A DNA stretch of 14,400 bases from Verrucomicrobiota bacterium. GTDB taxonomy: Bacteria > Verrucomicrobiota > Verrucomicrobiia > Chthoniobacterales > UBA10450. The notes beneath the pieces are model-generated. The model was given only the letters and a program-made list of their open reading frames with translations. It ran no database searches and was not told the DNA's origin. Made by a program: the position numbers and the translations under genes. This document shows, one piece after another, positions 1 to 7,184 of this stretch. Numbering within the stretch: the stretch's first letter is position 1; each line of letters starts with the position of its first letter. The DNA lies in the NCBI GenBank assembly GCA_003219395.1, contig QHOR01000157.1, forward strand, positions 1 through 14,400, written 5' to 3'.

Positions 1-97
1 GATAGTACAATAACAGGCGTTCTCCTAACCTCGACACCAAAGCGAGACGTTAGACGCTATGCAGCGGCAGGCCGTTCGTGATTATTGTGGTTAGGCT

Positions 98-139
98 GTG
101 GTCCTAATGATCCTTCGAAAGACCACGCGAGTGATCACT
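98..139. repeat. Inverted repeat plus perfect palindrome upstream of phoB
   Basis: GTGGTC (98-103) and GACCAC (121-126) form a 6-bp inverted repeat with a 17-base loop. Four bases later lies the perfect palindrome AGTGATCACT (130-139). Such symmetry can mark a dimeric regulator site or a structured leader, but both elements are short and chance is possible. Confidence 0.3.
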
Positions 140-177
140 GCGACAGTATTCCTCCAGATAATCCGCATGGAGCAATT

Positions 178-210
178 CTGTGACCTGCAGCGCATCAGGC
201 CCTGTGACAG
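178..210 (+). promoter_or_regulatory. Weak PhoB-like half-sites upstream of phoB
   Basis: Two CTGTGAC heptamers start at 178 and 202; the second extends into CTGTGACAG. They resemble Pho-box half-sites (consensus near CTGTCAT), but the spacing of 24 bases does not match the 11-base period expected for tandem PhoB binding. Autoregulation of phoB is common in the family, so the site is listed as a weak candidate only. Confidence 0.15.
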
Positions 211-350
211 CTGCCGTATCCTCGATTGCCTGCGAATGCTTCGGCGCTGGCAAAACCTCATCAAAAACTTTCTTTTCGCGAGCGACAGAAGGAATTTGGG
301 AAAAGTTCGCTGGCGAAGCGAAACAGTTTCGGCGATAAAAGCGAACTGCC

Positions 351-1043
351 ATGGAAGCTGCGTCCGGAAACACTGTTCTGATCATCGAGGACGAGCGTGA
401 CGTCGTCGATCTTCTCGCCCTTAACTTGCGCAAGGCCGGTTTCTCAACCTCTACGGCGCCCGACGGCGCTGCCGGACTCGAGAAAGCACGCAGCGAAAAG
501 CCATCGTTGATCATTCTCGATCTCATGCTGCCGAAGATGCCGGGGCTGGAAGTTTGTAAAATTCTGAAAAGCGATCCGGGAACTCGCCAGGTCCCGATTA
601 TGATGCTCACCGCGAAAGCCGAAGAAATCGATAGGATAGTCGGTTTGGAATTTGGCGCGGACGATTACGTCACGAAGCCGTTCAGCCCTCGAGAAGTCGT
701 GTTACGCATCCGGGCGATCATGCGCCGGGGCGAGACCAAACAGGATGATGAACGGCTGACTGTCGGTCCTATAAGCGTAGATCCGGCGCGTTATGAAGTC
801 TCTGTCAACGGCAAGCGAATTAACCTTACCAGTCTTGAATTTAAACTTTTGCGTACGCTGATGCAGCGACGCGGTCGTGTGCAGGCGCGTGACCGTTTGC
901 TCAACGATGTATGGGGGTACGAAAGCGTCATTGACACGCGCACCGTAGACACGCATGTCCGAAGACTGCGCAAGAAACTGGGCAAAGCCGCCAATGTGAT
1001 TGAAAGCGTCCGTGGATTCGGCTATCGGCTGAAAGAAAAGTAA
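351..1043 (+). CDS. phoB: Phosphate regulon response regulator PhoB (OmpR family)
   Basis: A 230-residue cytoplasmic two-component response regulator that, once phosphorylated, binds Pho boxes and activates phosphate-scavenging genes. The receiver domain (about 8-122) has the acidic pocket E13/D14, phospho-acceptor D57 in the motif LDLMLPKMPG, switch residues T87 and Y106, and invariant K109 in KPF. A winged-helix OmpR/PhoB DNA-binding domain fills about 133-229, with the typical end VRGFGYRL. Length is standard for PhoB. The ATG at 351 places the receiver domain directly after a short leader; no strong Shine-Dalgarno is visible. Six bases separate it from phoR, so the two are very likely co-transcribed. 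PhoB is assigned over other OmpR regulators because of the receiver motif style and the phoR-pst neighbourhood. Confidence 0.93.
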   Translation: MEAASGNTVLIIEDERDVVDLLALNLRKAGFSTSTAPDGAAGLEKARSEKPSLIILDLMLPKMPGLEVCKILKSDPGTRQVPIMMLTAKAEEIDRIVGLEFGADDYVTKPFSPREVVLRIRAIMRRGETKQDDERLTVGPISVDPARYEVSVNGKRINLTSLEFKLLRTLMQRRGRVQARDRLLNDVWGYESVIDTRTVDTHVRRLRKKLGKAANVIESVRGFGYRLKEK

Positions 1044-1049
1044 CACCGA

Positions 1050-2327
1050 ATGTGGTGGCTAATCCTCGGCGTGTTCTGCGTTCTGTTCGCAGTAACGGCA
1101 GTGTTTCTCTGGCAAAAATGGTCCGCCCCATGGCCGCAAATCGAGCAGCTTGTTTCGCAAATCGGGCGGGGTGAAAGCCCATCTACGTTTCTGGTAAATG
1201 GTGGCGCGGCTCCCCGTCGCATCGGCCTGGCGCTGGAGACTATTTTTGTGCGCCAACAGGAACTGGAGCGCCAGATTGCCGGACGCGAGTCGGACACGCA
1301 AACAGTTCTCGGCGCGATGCAGGACGGTGTGCTGGTGGTTAGTGCCCGCAGGCTCATTACGCTGATGAATCCTACTTTTCAGAAATTATTCGATCTGCGC
1401 GATCCGACGGTGGGTGTTTCTTTGGTTGAGGCGGTCCGTCACGCAACGTTGGACCAACTGGTTGCGGAAACGTTGCGTACCGGCGAGCCAACGCGAAGCG
1501 AGTTGAGCGTCTTCAATTCGCGGATGCATGGCGAGCGACAGATAGAGGTGAGCGCAGTTCCAATCAAGAAGGCTGACCATGAGACCTCCGGCGCGGTAGT
1601 GCTCTTCCACGATATCACCGACTTGAAACAGCTGGACCAAATCCGGCGCGAATTTGTCGCAAATGTTTCGCATGAACTGCGAACGCCGTTATCAATTTTA
1701 CGCGGGTACATCGAGGTGTTGCTTGATGAGCCTGGGGCGCCGCGAGAGGAACTTGCACGGATCCTTTCAATAATGGAACGGCATTCCAAGCGACTCCAGC
1801 GGCTGGTTGATGACCTGCTCAGCCTTGCCCAATTGGAGTCATCTCAGGCGACGCTGGAGCTCAGCGCCGTGCGGGTGGATGAGTTGTTTAACAATCTTAT
1901 CCGTGATTGGAAAGAAAAACTCGCCGCGAAAAAACTGAAGGTGATTGTCGATTTGAATCCCCAGGCGCTCATTCTCCATGCCGACGGAACGCGCCTGGAG
2001 GAAGTGCTGTACAATCTGCTGGATAATGCGGTGAAATTTTCGCGCGAGAACGGGCAGATTCATCTGCGGGCGACACGTCGCGACTCTGATATCGTGCTAA
2101 GCGTAAGTGATGACGGACTTGGAATCGGCAAAGAACATTTGCCTCGAATTTTCGAGCGCTTTTATCGCGCTGACAAAGCTCGCAGCCGCGAATTAGGAGG
2201 CACTGGCTTGGGGTTAGCGATTGTGAAACACATCGCCCAATTGCACCGTGGATGGGTCGAGGTTGAGAGCGAATTGGGGCATGGAACCACAATGCGCGTG
2301 GTGCTGCCGCTGCCCTTCGCGGCTTAG
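1050..2327 (+). CDS. phoR: Phosphate regulon sensor histidine kinase PhoR
   Basis: A 425-residue membrane histidine kinase that phosphorylates PhoB when phosphate is short. Visible in order: one N-terminal transmembrane helix (about 2-21); a linker (about 25-80); a PAS-like domain (about 82-190, with GAMQDGVLVV and ending near HDITDLKQ); a HisKA dimerisation domain with phospho-acceptor H208 in VSHELRTPLS; and a HATPase_c domain with N box N322/N326, G1 DDGLGIG (354-360) and G2 GTGLGLAI (from 384). All catalytic motifs are intact. There is no second membrane helix and no periplasmic sensor loop, so signal input must be cytoplasmic, in line with PhoR reading the Pst transporter through PhoU. 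It starts 6 bases after the phoB stop. Gene identity is strongly supported by context. Confidence 0.92.
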   Translation: MWWLILGVFCVLFAVTAVFLWQKWSAPWPQIEQLVSQIGRGESPSTFLVNGGAAPRRIGLALETIFVRQQELERQIAGRESDTQTVLGAMQDGVLVVSARRLITLMNPTFQKLFDLRDPTVGVSLVEAVRHATLDQLVAETLRTGEPTRSELSVFNSRMHGERQIEVSAVPIKKADHETSGAVVLFHDITDLKQLDQIRREFVANVSHELRTPLSILRGYIEVLLDEPGAPREELARILSIMERHSKRLQRLVDDLLSLAQLESSQATLELSAVRVDELFNNLIRDWKEKLAAKKLKVIVDLNPQALILHADGTRLEEVLYNLLDNAVKFSRENGQIHLRATRRDSDIVLSVSDDGLGIGKEHLPRIFERFYRADKARSRELGGTGLGLAIVKHIAQLHRGWVEVESELGHGTTMRVVLPLPFAA

Positions 2328-2416
2328 AACGTTAGACTGTTGAAGCGACGTCTAAAGACGAACTGATAACGCGCGTCCGGTTCAACGCTTCACGTTTTAA
2401 TAACGGCAAAAGCCTC

Positions 2417-2434
2417 CTGTCACACAAAAGTCAC
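2417..2434 (+). promoter_or_regulatory. Pho box (PhoB binding site) upstream of pstS
   Basis: CTGTCAC (2417-2423) and AAGTCAC (2428-2434) are direct repeats separated by ACAA, giving exactly the 11-base period of the E. coli Pho box. An AT-rich run (about 2436-2446) follows and could contain the -10 region, since a Pho box normally replaces the -35 element. It lies 50-67 bases before the chosen pstS ATG and is oriented toward the pst genes. This predicts induction of pstS and downstream genes by PhoB under phosphate limitation. Confidence 0.75.
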
Positions 2435-2483
2435 ATTAAAAATTTTGACGCTTCAGCGCGCGCTACGGCAGGCTGAGTGGTGT

Positions 2484-3503
2484 ATGAGATATCCCACTTT
2501 TGCCCGTAACATTGTAGCAACGACACTTCTGGCCGGCGTCAACATCACGGCTTCGGCACAAATGATGATTAACGGCGCAGGCGCGACTTTCCCCTATCCA
2601 ATTTACTCGAAATGGTTCGACGAGTACGCAAAAGTCGATCCGTCGGTCCGCTTTAACTATCAATCGATCGGATCAGGCGGAGGCCAAAAACAAATTCTGG
2701 CGCAAACAGTTGATTTTGGTGCGTCCGACGGCCCAATGAGCGACGAGAACCTGGCGAAGGCGCCGGGAAGAATTCTGCATATCCCGACAGTCGCTGGCGC
2801 GGATGTGGTCGCTTACAATTTGCCTGGAAACCCGCCGTTGAAACTCGATGGGGACGCGATTGCCGGAATTTTTCTCGGCCAAATCAAAAAATGGAACGAT
2901 CCCAAGATCGCATCGTTGAATCCGGGTGTGAAATTGCCGGATCAGGAAATCATAGTCGTGCACCGGTCCGATGGCAGTGGGACAACTTATATTTGGACCG
3001 ATTATCTGAGTAAGATCAGTTCCGAATGGAAAAGTAAGGTCGGGACGAACACCTCTGTAAATTGGCCCACGGGTATCGGGGGTAAGGGCAATGAAGGCGT
3101 CGCAGGGCAGATCAAACAAACCCCCGGTGCGCTCGGGTATGTGGAGCTGATATACGCGGTACAAAATAAGATACCTTACGCAGAGGTGAAGAATGCTTCT
3201 GGAAAGTTTGTAAAGCCATCCCTCGAATCCATTACGGCCGCGTTGGGGACGGCGGATATTCCTGATGACTTCCGTTTTTCAATCACTAACGCTCCAGGAG
3301 CAGATGCTTATCCCATCTGCGGCGCGACATGGTTATTAGTGTACGAGCAGCAAAAAGATGCGACGAAAGGTAAGAAGCTCGTTGAGTTCTTAAGATGGGC
3401 GGCGAAGGATGGCGAGAAAATGGCAAGGGACCTGCAGTACGCGCCGTTGCCCGACACCCTTCAGCAGCGCGTGCTCAAACGGATCGACGAAATTAAGATG
3501 TAA
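2484..3503 (+). CDS. pstS: Phosphate ABC transporter periplasmic binding protein PstS
   Basis: A 339-residue periplasmic phosphate-binding protein that delivers phosphate to PstCA. The N-terminus is a Sec signal peptide (about 1-26): a short basic start, a hydrophobic core (VATTLLAGV) and a likely cleavage after ASA. Phosphate-binding motifs follow: GAGATFPYP (31-39), SGGG (64-67), DFGASDGPM around D82, and RSDGSGTT (161-168). Length fits the family. A longer frame from a TTG at 2445 is possible but would begin inside the promoter's AT-rich element and spoil the signal peptide, so the ATG at 2484, with a weak GAG Shine-Dalgarno at 2475-2477, is chosen. It is the first gene after the Pho box and is followed by an intercistronic hairpin and pstC. 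Confidence 0.94.
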   Translation: MRYPTFARNIVATTLLAGVNITASAQMMINGAGATFPYPIYSKWFDEYAKVDPSVRFNYQSIGSGGGQKQILAQTVDFGASDGPMSDENLAKAPGRILHIPTVAGADVVAYNLPGNPPLKLDGDAIAGIFLGQIKKWNDPKIASLNPGVKLPDQEIIVVHRSDGSGTTYIWTDYLSKISSEWKSKVGTNTSVNWPTGIGGKGNEGVAGQIKQTPGALGYVELIYAVQNKIPYAEVKNASGKFVKPSLESITAALGTADIPDDFRFSITNAPGADAYPICGATWLLVYEQQKDATKGKKLVEFLRWAAKDGEKMARDLQYAPLPDTLQQRVLKRIDEIKM

Positions 3504-3517
3504 CCGAGAGGTGTGCC

Positions 3518-3535
3518 GCAGCGGGCTGCCGCTGC
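3518..3535 (+). repeat. Intercistronic hairpin between pstS and pstC
   Basis: GCAGCGG (3518-3524) and CCGCTGC (3529-3535) form a perfect 7-bp GC-rich stem with a GCTG loop, 15 bases after the pstS stop. No T run follows, so it is not a standard intrinsic terminator. Such hairpins often protect upstream mRNA or attenuate read-through, which would allow more PstS than membrane subunits; that role is inferred. Confidence 0.6.
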
Positions 3536-3556
3536 TAATCATAGTATTAGGTTCTT

Positions 3557-4540
3557 ATGGCTGTGGCCGCATCGATAATCGGCAAAGAGCGCTCTGTCCA
3601 AGCACGGATGGCATCTCCATCCCGCTTTGCCGATAAGGCGTTTGAGTGGCTTACGCTTGCAATGGCACTGGCCGTGGTGGTGCTGATTATCCTGATTGGT
3701 TGGCAGCTCTGGATAGGGTCTTCGGTTGCGATCAGGAAATTCGGTTTCCATTTCCTCGTCACATCAACCTGGGACCCAGTCGCGGAGAAATTCGGTGCTC
3801 TGCCCTTCATTTACGGAACGCTGGTCTCTTCGCTCATCGCGCTGTTGATCGCCGTTCCGTTGGGCATCGCAACGGCAGCGTACCTGACTGAGCTCGCTCC
3901 TCTGTGGATTCGGCAGCCCCTTACGTCCTTGATCGAAATGCTGGCGGCAATTCCCAGTGTCATTCTTGGGCTCTGGGGAATTTTCGTGATGATTCCGTGG
4001 CTGCGCGACTACCCCTTCCCCTGGCTTAAACGTTTCTTCGGTTGGACGCCGTTCTTCAGTGGCCCGATCTACGGCCCATGCATGTTCGCAGGCGGTATTA
4101 TTATTGCCGTAATGATTTTGCCGATCATCACTTCGGTGTCGCGCGAGATTTTGCGCAGTGTACCGGATCTGCAACGGGAAGCCGCCTACGGTCTCGGAGC
4201 GACCCGCTGGGAGGCAACCCGAATCGCGGTACTAAGTTATGCCAAGAAAGGGTTGTTCGGCGCAGTAATTCTTGGCTTAGGACGCGCCCTTGGCGAAACG
4301 ATGGCCGTAACGATGGTGATCGGTAACACACCGCAAATCGCCGCATCGCTTTTTAAGCCGGGATATACGCTGGCCAGCGTGCTCGCCAATGAATTCACCG
4401 AAGCGACGACGGATATGTATCTTCAGGCGCTGTTCGAAATTGGGCTGGTTCTTTTTGGAATAACAATTCTGGTGAACCTCCTGGCCCAATTGCTGTTGCG
4501 GACGATCGCCACCACATCAGCCACACGCGCAGTGCAGTAG
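3557..4540 (+). CDS. pstC: Phosphate ABC transporter permease PstC
   Basis: A 327-residue inner-membrane permease that pairs with PstA to form the phosphate channel. About six membrane helices are visible (near 31-51, 87-108, 122-148, 174-194, 235-256 and 289-314). The EAA-type cytoplasmic loop that docks on PstB is at 207-225 (REAAYGLGATRWEA), followed by the PstC-typical GRALGETMAV. Length is usual. The ATG at 3557 has a modest AGG six bases upstream; an internal ATG at 3608 would also keep all helices. It lies 53 bases after pstS, across the hairpin, and 2 bases before pstA, so pstC and pstA are surely one transcript. Confidence 0.94.
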   Translation: MAVAASIIGKERSVQARMASPSRFADKAFEWLTLAMALAVVVLIILIGWQLWIGSSVAIRKFGFHFLVTSTWDPVAEKFGALPFIYGTLVSSLIALLIAVPLGIATAAYLTELAPLWIRQPLTSLIEMLAAIPSVILGLWGIFVMIPWLRDYPFPWLKRFFGWTPFFSGPIYGPCMFAGGIIIAVMILPIITSVSREILRSVPDLQREAAYGLGATRWEATRIAVLSYAKKGLFGAVILGLGRALGETMAVTMVIGNTPQIAASLFKPGYTLASVLANEFTEATTDMYLQALFEIGLVLFGITILVNLLAQLLLRTIATTSATRAVQ

Positions 4541-4542
4541 CC

Positions 4543-5403
4543 ATGAAGCCGAGACGTTCAGGCAACCACACGTGGCGCAAAATCAAAAGCGCGCTGGCGT
4601 CCGCAATCGCGTTTATTTCCGCAGTCCTAGTGATCGCCCCGCTGGGCCTGGTATTCTTTCATCTTGTCGTCAACGGTGCCAGCTCGTTGAACTGGGACTT
4701 TCTTACGAAACTGCCAGCGCCGGTTGGAGCGGTGGGCGGTGGAATGGTCAATGCAATCGTCGGCTCGCTTGAATTGCTGGCTCTTGCCGGCGCAATCGGA
4801 ATACCGGTCGGTGTGTTGGGTGGAGTTTACCTGGCCGAATACGGTTCGGCGCGGATCAACTCCATTCTCCGCTTCTTGGCCGACGTGCTTAATGGCGTTC
4901 CCTCGATCACCTGGGGCGTTGTGGTTTACGGCTTGGTGGTGTTGCGCTTTAAAGGCTTCTCAGCCTATGCCGGCGGCCTTGCTTTGGGCTTGATCATGAT
5001 TCCTCTCATTTTGCGCACGACCGAGGAAGTTATTCTTCTTGTGCCAAACGGTTATCGCGAAGCGGCACTCGCGCTTGGCGTCAGTCGGTGGAAAACAATC
5101 GTCCATATTGTGATGAAGACCGCATCCAAAGGAATCATCACGGGCATTCTTATCGCCCTCGCTCGGGTGGGCGGCGAAACAGCTCCACTTCTTTTCACAG
5201 CTTTCGGTAATCGCTTTTGGAATCACAGCCTCAGTCAACCCATCGCCGCACTGCCGCTGCAGATTTTTACCTATGCTATTTCTCCTTATGATGATTGGCA
5301 TCGCCAGGCGTGGGCCGGGGCCCTGGTGCTCGTCACCGGTGTTTTTTGCGTTAATGTCTTGGTTAGAATTCTGACTCGAGGACGTACGGCGTCCGTTGTG
5401 TAG
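4543..5403 (+). CDS. pstA: Phosphate ABC transporter permease PstA
   Basis: A 286-residue inner-membrane permease, partner of PstC. Hydrophobic segments lie near 19-44, 68-97, 115-135, 142-160, 195-220 and 255-276. The EAA loop is at about 172-190 (REAALALGVSRWKT), and ARVGGETAPLLFTA (207-220) is the signature region that distinguishes PstA from PstC. The ATG at 4543 lies only two bases after the pstC stop, which suggests translational coupling; the stop (5401-5403) overlaps the AGGAGG ribosome-binding site of pstB. No truncation or unusual residue was noticed. Confidence 0.94.
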   Translation: MKPRRSGNHTWRKIKSALASAIAFISAVLVIAPLGLVFFHLVVNGASSLNWDFLTKLPAPVGAVGGGMVNAIVGSLELLALAGAIGIPVGVLGGVYLAEYGSARINSILRFLADVLNGVPSITWGVVVYGLVVLRFKGFSAYAGGLALGLIMIPLILRTTEEVILLVPNGYREAALALGVSRWKTIVHIVMKTASKGIITGILIALARVGGETAPLLFTAFGNRFWNHSLSQPIAALPLQIFTYAISPYDDWHRQAWAGALVLVTGVFCVNVLVRILTRGRTASVV

Positions 5404-5415
5404 GAGGTTTCGGAG

Positions 5416-6264
5416 ATGGAGAATCTGGTTATGGAAACACCCGAACGAACCGTTATGGAGCGCATGGAAAAGGGAACCGCACCCCCGCCCGAAGCGGAGA
5501 CTCCGGCGGCATGCACGTTCGAAGTGAAAAATCTCTCGATCTGGTACGGCGAGAAGCGCGCCATCGACAATGTGACTCTTGACGTTGCTTCGAACGCCGT
5601 CACTGCGATCATCGGACCAAGCGGTTGCGGGAAATCGACTTTTCTGCGCGCGCTTAACCGCATGCACGAGCTGACGCCAAGGACGCGCATGGAAGGCACC
5701 GTGCTGCTACATGGCGAAGATCTCTATTCGAATACGATCGATCCCGCGATTGTCCGGCGTCGCGTCGGCATGATTTTTCAGAAATCAAATCCATTCCCAA
5801 CTATGACGATCGGCGAAAACGTCGTTATCGGATTGCGTTTGAACGGCGTCCGCAATCAGAGATTTCTCAACGAACGGCTCGAAAAATCGCTGCGCATGGC
5901 TGCTCTGTGGGACGAGGTCAAGGACGACTTGCACAAGCCGGGCACCAGTCTGTCCGGTGGCCAGCAACAAAGGCTCTGCATCGCGCGCGCGCTTGCTGTG
6001 GAACCGGAAGTGGTACTGATGGATGAGCCTTGTTCGGCTCTCGATCCCATCGCCACCGCCAAAATCGAGGAATTGATCTACGAACTGAAATCGAAATACA
6101 CAATCGTGACAGTCACCCACAATATGCAGCAAGCCGGCCGCATTTCGGATTACACAGCCTTTATGTATCTCGGCCGTCTGATCGAGTTTGGACCGACCAC
6201 AAAGCTTTTCACAAATCCAACCGAGAAACAGACTGAAGATTACATTACCGGCCGATTTGGTTGA
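5416..6264 (+). CDS. pstB: Phosphate ABC transporter ATP-binding protein PstB
   Basis: A 282-residue cytoplasmic ATPase that powers phosphate import through PstCA. Walker [10 protein letters not shown] is at 67-75, the ABC signature LSGGQQQR begins at L179, Walker B VVLMDEP is at 199-205 with catalytic E204, and the switch histidine is H235 in VTHNMQQA. The Q-loop region [11 protein letters not shown] is the PstB-specific form. An ideal AGGAGG (5402-5407) sits 8 bases before the ATG at 5416, supporting this start, although ATGs at residues 6, 14 and 17 also exist. The first 32 or so residues form an acidic, proline-containing extension before the ABC domain, slightly longer than many homologues. 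The gene starts 12 bases after pstA and completes the transporter. Confidence 0.95.
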   Translation: MENLVMETPERTVMERMEKGTAPPPEAETPAACTFEVKNLSIWYGEKRAIDNVTLDVASNAVTAIIGPSGCGKSTFLRALNRMHELTPRTRMEGTVLLHGEDLYSNTIDPAIVRRRVGMIFQKSNPFPTMTIGENVVIGLRLNGVRNQRFLNERLEKSLRMAALWDEVKDDLHKPGTSLSGGQQQRLCIARALAVEPEVVLMDEPCSALDPIATAKIEELIYELKSKYTIVTVTHNMQQAGRISDYTAFMYLGRLIEFGPTTKLFTNPTEKQTEDYITGRFG

Positions 6265-6344
6265 GGACGGGAGACCTCCAATAGAGCAGAAGTGATACGA
6301 GTAGTGGGCAGGAGTACGAACGAACAAAGGTAAGGATCGAGGCA

Positions 6345-7031
6345 ATGATCGCACCAAAACATATTCTTGGAACATTTGACGAAGCGCTTGCGACACTACG
6401 CAGCAATGTGTTGATGATGGCCGGCCTGACTGAACGCAGCCTTGAGCGCGCCATGAAAGGCTTGGCCGCGCGAGATGACGATCTCTGCGCAAACGCAATC
6501 GCTGATGATGAAGAGATCGATCTACTGGAGAAACAGATCGATAAGGACGGGGTCGATATCCTATTGCGCTTTCAACCTGTCGCGTCCGACCTGCGCCGGG
6601 TCGTTTCCGCGATGAAACTGTCATCCAACCTGGAGCGCATGGCCGATCAAGCGACTACGATCGCGCGGCGGGCGCGCAAGTTGAACCGGCATCCTGCGCT
6701 GGCCGAAGCCGAACTGATCCGGCCGATGTATGACCATGCCATGGCCATGTTCAAAGATAGTGTGGATGCCTTTGCGCGCGAGGACGTCGATCTCGGGCGC
6801 GCAGTCGTTGTGCGGGATCAGGAATTGGATGACTTAAACCGTATGGCCAGCGACAAGTTAGTGGAGCGCATGGCGCGGGATCCGGACCAATTACGTGGCT
6901 ATTTGAATCTCATTTTTGTCGGCCGCTGTCTGGAACGGGTTGGCGATCATGCTACGAACATTGCTGAAGACGCTGTTTACGCGGCGAACGCCGAAGATAT
7001 TCGGCATCAGTCTCTGGCTGCTGCAACGTGA
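6345..7031 (+). CDS. phoU: Phosphate signalling regulator PhoU
   Basis: A 228-residue cytoplasmic all-helical protein that represses Pho signalling when phosphate is plentiful, by linking PstSCAB to PhoR. Two PhoU repeats are visible, each with the metal-binding E-x-x-x-D motif: ERMAD (97-101) in the first and ERVGD (197-201) in the second, the latter continuing HATNIAED. Length is close to the family norm (about 220-240). AAGGA at 6332-6336 lies 8 bases before the ATG, a good ribosome-binding site that supports the start. It follows pstB by 80 bases with no visible terminator and is probably in the same operon. A 153-base gap to ppk1 follows. Confidence 0.94.
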   Translation: MIAPKHILGTFDEALATLRSNVLMMAGLTERSLERAMKGLAARDDDLCANAIADDEEIDLLEKQIDKDGVDILLRFQPVASDLRRVVSAMKLSSNLERMADQATTIARRARKLNRHPALAEAELIRPMYDHAMAMFKDSVDAFAREDVDLGRAVVVRDQELDDLNRMASDKLVERMARDPDQLRGYLNLIFVGRCLERVGDHATNIAEDAVYAANAEDIRHQSLAAAT

Positions 7032-7184
7032 GGCACTATTGGCAGACGCGACTGGTCTTGCCTACCTTTCCAAGCAATGGTTGGTTGAATGATGCAAGCA
7101 ATCAAGAGTGGCGCGGGCCTTTGACCTCGCGCGCGGGCGAGGCGCGTGCGCCAGTCTTGAGTCGCCGATGCATGACCATCTAAA

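Larger units (their letters stand above)
1..350. other. Non-coding leader upstream of phoB
   Basis: No convincing gene is visible here. The open frames present (98-400 on +, 104-610 on -) run into or antisense to phoB, have arginine- and cysteine-rich translations with no domain character, and are judged spurious. The stretch holds an inverted repeat (GTGGTC at 98-103 with GACCAC at 121-126), a perfect 10-bp palindrome AGTGATCACT (130-139), and two CTGTGAC heptamers (178-184 and 202-208). It presumably carries the phoBR promoter, but I cannot place a -35/-10 pair with confidence. Confidence 0.6.

Noticed and set aside
98-400. Plus-strand 100-codon frame before phoB
   Set aside because: It overlaps the phoB start in another frame, has no ribosome-binding site, and its product is basic and cysteine-rich with no recognisable feature.
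104-610. Minus-strand open frame of 168 codons across the phoB leader and 5' half
   Set aside because: It runs antisense to the receiver domain of phoB, whose motifs are intact, and its translation is arginine/serine-rich with no domain.
2329-2400. Possible terminator after phoR (CGTCTAAAGACG and TGAAGCG/CGCTTCA)
   Set aside because: The first stem is 5 bp with a two-base loop and the second has a very long loop; neither is followed by a T run, so no terminator is called.
4960-5667. Long minus-strand frame (235 codons) opposite pstA/pstB
   Set aside because: It lies antisense to two well-defined genes and its translation has no domain character; open frames opposite GC-rich genes are common.
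5785-6624. Minus-strand frame of 279 codons opposite pstB and phoU
   Set aside because: It spans the antisense of two conserved genes including their spacer and shows no protein-like motif.
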